In this document: positions 61,584 to 64,000 of the stretch, one piece after another
Layout of the letters: every line of letters begins with the position of its first letter
Numbering within the stretch: position 1 is the first letter of the stretch
From: Citricoccus muralis
GTDB lineage: Bacteria; Actinomycetota; Actinomycetes; Actinomycetales; Micrococcaceae
DNA length: 64,000 nt
Direction: 5' to 3'
Assembly (NCBI RefSeq): GCF_029637705.1
Contig: NZ_CP121252.1
Location: 992,001-1,056,000 of the forward strand
Notes under the pieces: generated by a model
What the model was told of the DNA's origin: nothing
Database searches by the model: none
What the model saw: the letters and a program-made list of their open reading frames with translations, nothing else
Translations under genes and position numbers: made by a program

Positions 61584-62084
61584 TCAGCGGGACTGGATCC
61601 ACGCTTTGACTTCGCGGGCCTGACGATTCACCACGCGGCCTACCTGAGGCTCCGCGAACTGGGCGATCTTTGCCCCCGCGAACGGAATGCCGCAGGTCAC
61701 CGAACCAGAGACGGTGATGCGGGTGCCTTTCTCCGTGGGCTCCAGCACCTGGGTGACATCCGCGGTGACCTTGCCGGCCGGAACGGTGACGGTCATGCTC
61801 GCGGTACGGGCGCCTTCAGCCGACGCCGTCGACCACTGATCCTGTTGCTGCACTGAAATCTGGCCCTTGACGAACCGCTTCGCCATCTCCGGCAGCTTGG
61901 CCGCAGGAACGGTGCGGGTCATCGACACGAGGGTGGCGCCGTCGCCGCCCTGAGGGGTGGCCGAAAACTCCGTCAGCTCGCCGCCGAGCGACTCGGAGAC
62001 CGAGCGGTTGAAGGCCTCGTCGGTGAGGACGGCGAAAACCTCTTCCACGGGGAAGGGAAGCTCGGTGGATTCAGTGAAAGCCAT
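61584..62084 (-). CDS. DUF2505 domain protein (SRPBCC fold)
   Basis: A 166-residue soluble protein with the actinobacterial DUF2505 pattern: ELPFPVEEVFAVLTDEAF at the start, a central strand region and FAEPQVGRVVNRQAREVKAWI as a C-terminal helix. The START/SRPBCC-like fold suggests lipid or hydrophobic ligand binding, but the ligand is unknown. It is convergent with pth and divergent from mfd. Confidence 0.87.
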   Translation of the reverse strand: MAFTESTELPFPVEEVFAVLTDEAFNRSVSESLGGELTEFSATPQGGDGATLVSMTRTVPAAKLPEMAKRFVKGQISVQQQDQWSTASAEGARTASMTVTVPAGKVTADVTQVLEPTEKGTRITVSGSVTCGIPFAGAKIAQFAEPQVGRVVNRQAREVKAWIQSR

Positions 62085-62244
62085 GGCAAGGGCTCCTGTT
62101 CTCGCGGGGACGGGTGCGCGCCCCGCGCCGTGCGGTGGGTTACTCGGAAAGAGTCTACGGGACGCGACATCGAATCCGGTTCTGCCAGGCGGCGCAGAGT
62201 CGATATGCTGGAGGCCGCGTCATCGTGAAGGCAAAGGAATCTGT

Positions 62245-64000
62245 GTGAGCTCAGCCCCATCACCCCTGGCACCCCTGTTGTCCTTGTTGAGTCGGGATAC
62301 GGCGGTGTCGGCCGCCCGGGCGGGCGCCGGGCGGTCGGATCGTACCGCTGACCTGGCGCTGGCGTTGCCCGATGGGGCCCGCCCCGCCGTCGCTGCCCTG
62401 CTCGCTGATGCGCTGGAGAGTGCTGCCGGGGAACATCCGGTGGTCCTACTCATCACCGCCACCGCACGCGAAGCCGAGGACCTCACCACCACGCTGGGCG
62501 CGTGGATGGACCCCTCGGCGGTCGCGCATTTCCCGTCCTGGGAGACCCTACCCCACGAACGGCTGTCCCCACGCTCGGATACGGTGGGTCACCGACTGGC
62601 CGTGCTACGACGTCTGGCGCACCCCGAGGCCGACGGCCAGCCCCCGTTGCGGGTGATCACCGCCCCGGTGCGCTCGGTGCTGCAGCCGCTGGTGACCGGA
62701 CTGGGGGACCTGCAGCCGGTGAGCGTGGCCGTGGGGGAAGAACACGACTTCGATGACGTCGTCGCCCGGCTTTCCGATGCTGCGTACTCTCGCGTGGACA
62801 TGGTGTCCCGCCGCGGAGAGTTCGCCGTGCGCGGTGGGCTGTTGGATGTCTTTCCGCCCACCGAGCCGCACCCGCTGCGCATCGAGTTCTTCGGCGATGA
62901 GATTGAGCAGATGCGGTACTTCTCGGTGGCCGATCAGCGCTCGCTCACCGACACCTCCGACGACGGGTCCGCCACCCCCACCCGGCTGTTCGCCCCGCCG
63001 TGCCGGGAGCTGCTGCTGACGCCTGAGGTACGGGACAAAGCGCGTGCGCTGCAGGCACAGATGCCCGGATCCGTGGACATGCTGGAGCGGATGGCCGAGG
63101 GCATCGCCGTGGAGGGCATGGAATCGCTGGCCCCACTGGTGGCCGAGATGGTGCCGTTGTTGGACCTGTTACCGGCGGGCTCGCTCAGCGTCGTCGTCGA
63201 ACCCGAGAGAGTGCGGCATCGTGCTGATGATCTGCTGCGCACCAACGAAGAATTTCTGGAGGCGGCCTGGGCCTCGGCAGCCGGTGGTGGGTCCGTGCCG
63301 ATTGACCACCAGCAGCAGGCCGGCGGTTTCGCCAGCCTGGCGGAGGCGCGCGCCCTGGCGCATCTGCGGGATCAGGGTTGGTGGCAGCTGAGCTCCCTGG
63401 AGACCGATACGGAGCTGTTGCCCGAAGTCGACTCGCTGACCACCGGCTTCCGGGCCCCGATACAGTTCACCGGCGACGTGCAGCCGATGATCGACCTGGT
63501 GCGTCAGCGCATGGAACAGCAGTGGTGCGTGGTGGTGGCCACCGACGGCACCGGATCCGCCCGGCGCATCGCGGAGATGATGCTCGAGGCCGGGATCACC
63601 GCCTCGCTGGTGGACCGGCTGGAGACGGGCTCAGGATTGCCGGCCTCTCAGGTGCTGCTGATCACGGCCGTCACCGGACGCGGCTTCACCTATCCCGACG
63701 GGCGCTTCGGCGTCGTCACCGAGCAGGACCTGTTCGGCCGCAACCACGTCAGCGCCGAGCGCGGGGCCAAGCGCTCCCTCGCTCGAAAGCGGCGCAATGC
63801 TGTTGATCCGCTGGCTCTGCAAGAGGGCGACTATGTGGTGCATGCCCAGCACGGCATCGCCCGGTTTGTGGAGCTGCAGCGCCGAAAGGTAGCCGGCTCG
63901 GTGTCGGCCGGCGGGGAAGGCTACCGCGAGTACCTGGTGCTCGAATACGCCGCCTCGAAGCGCGGTGGGCCGAAAGACCGCCTGTTCGTGCCCACAGATC
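62245..64000 (+). CDS. mfd: Transcription-repair coupling factor, 5' part (runs off the right edge)
   Basis: About 585 residues are visible from a GTG at 62245 (AAAGGAA upstream) to the end of the window. They include the N-terminal UvrB-like module (HFPSWETLPHERLSPRSDTVGHRL, VSRRGEFAVRGGLLDVFPP), the linker domain and the CarD/TRCF RNA-polymerase-interacting domain (DYVVHAQHGIARFVEL). The helicase half is outside the window. Mfd displaces stalled RNA polymerase and recruits UvrA. Confidence 0.95.
   Translation, partial: MSSAPSPLAPLLSLLSRDTAVSAARAGAGRSDRTADLALALPDGARPAVAALLADALESAAGEHPVVLLITATAREAEDLTTTLGAWMDPSAVAHFPSWETLPHERLSPRSDTVGHRLAVLRRLAHPEADGQPPLRVITAPVRSVLQPLVTGLGDLQPVSVAVGEEHDFDDVVARLSDAAYSRVDMVSRRGEFAVRGGLLDVFPPTEPHPLRIEFFGDEIEQMRYFSVADQRSLTDTSDDGSATPTRLFAPPCRELLLTPEVRDKARALQAQMPGSVDMLERMAEGIAVEGMESLAPLVAEMVPLLDLLPAGSLSVVVEPERVRHRADDLLRTNEEFLEAAWASAAGGGSVPIDHQQQAGGFASLAEARALAHLRDQGWWQLSSLETDTELLPEVDSLTTGFRAPIQFTGDVQPMIDLVRQRMEQQWCVVVATDGTGSARRIAEMMLEAGITASLVDRLETGSGLPASQVLLITAVTGRGFTYPDGRFGVVTEQDLFGRNHVSAERGAKRSLARKRRNAVDPLALQEGDYVVHAQHGIARFVELQRRKVAGSVSAGGEGYREYLVLEYAASKRGGPKDRLFVPTD

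Overview
The window is chromosomal DNA from a high-GC actinobacterium, most likely an Arthrobacter- or Nesterenkonia-like member of the Micrococcaceae. The evidence is the pervasive G/C in third codon positions, the WhiB2-type regulator, an actinobacterial protein O-mannosyltransferase beside rsmI, an RpfB-type resuscitation factor, and two conserved actinobacterial synteny blocks. These blocks are whiB / GT2 / DUF5719 / zincin / DUF3499 / ahcY, and tatD-rpfB-rsmA-ispE followed later by glmU-prs-rplY-pth-mfd. The species cannot be fixed from the sequence alone.

Layout. 1-12.7 kb: a partial TIGR03089-family gene, whiB, a very large membrane glycosyltransferase, a DUF5719 protein, a zincin-like protein, DUF3499, ahcY, an RDD protein, a SpoIIM-like protein and a DUF1461 membrane protein with a repetitive acidic N-terminus. 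12.7-17.1 kb: a FadD-type acyl-CoA ligase, the O-mannosyltransferase and rsmI. 17.3-33.1 kb: a metabolic insert in the conserved order, with gabD, a class V aminotransferase plus a 61-residue membrane protein, then a minus-strand operon glyA-soxB-soxD-soxA-soxG-sdaA. Divergent from it are a BCCT transporter and creatinase, followed by IclR and GntR regulators. 33.1-39.1 kb: tatD, rpfB (with 24 uninterrupted TCC codons), rsmA, a divergent ispE and an ABC-F ATPase.

39.1-57.5 kb is accessory. It has a truncated monooxygenase, a DUF1304 protein, the folate-independent methionine synthase pair mesX-mesD, and soxR divergent from a ferredoxin/flavin-reductase pair through a textbook SoxR operator. 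An intact IS3-type element then splits an amidohydrolase gene, and a deletion scar joins two 5'-truncated genes. A polar amino acid ABC importer, an AcuI-type reductase, mntR and a Mn/Zn ABC importer follow, and the region ends with creatininase beside tRNA-Gln. 57.6-64 kb is housekeeping: glmU, prs, rplY, pth, a DUF2505 gene and the 5' part of mfd.

The main biological story is a complete creatinine/creatine-to-pyruvate pathway split over two loci about 25 kb apart. Creatininase (56.7 kb) makes creatine and creatinase (30.2 kb) makes sarcosine plus urea. SoxBDAG makes glycine, H2O2 and methylene-THF; GlyA combines glycine with methylene-THF into serine; SdaA yields pyruvate and ammonia. The folate cycle closes inside one operon, so the purU seen in many sox operons is not needed. 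The BCCT transporter has an altered substrate box, which makes it a candidate creatine or sarcosine importer. A second story is the SoxR/ferredoxin/flavin reductase module next to the oxygen-dependent MesXD methionine synthase.
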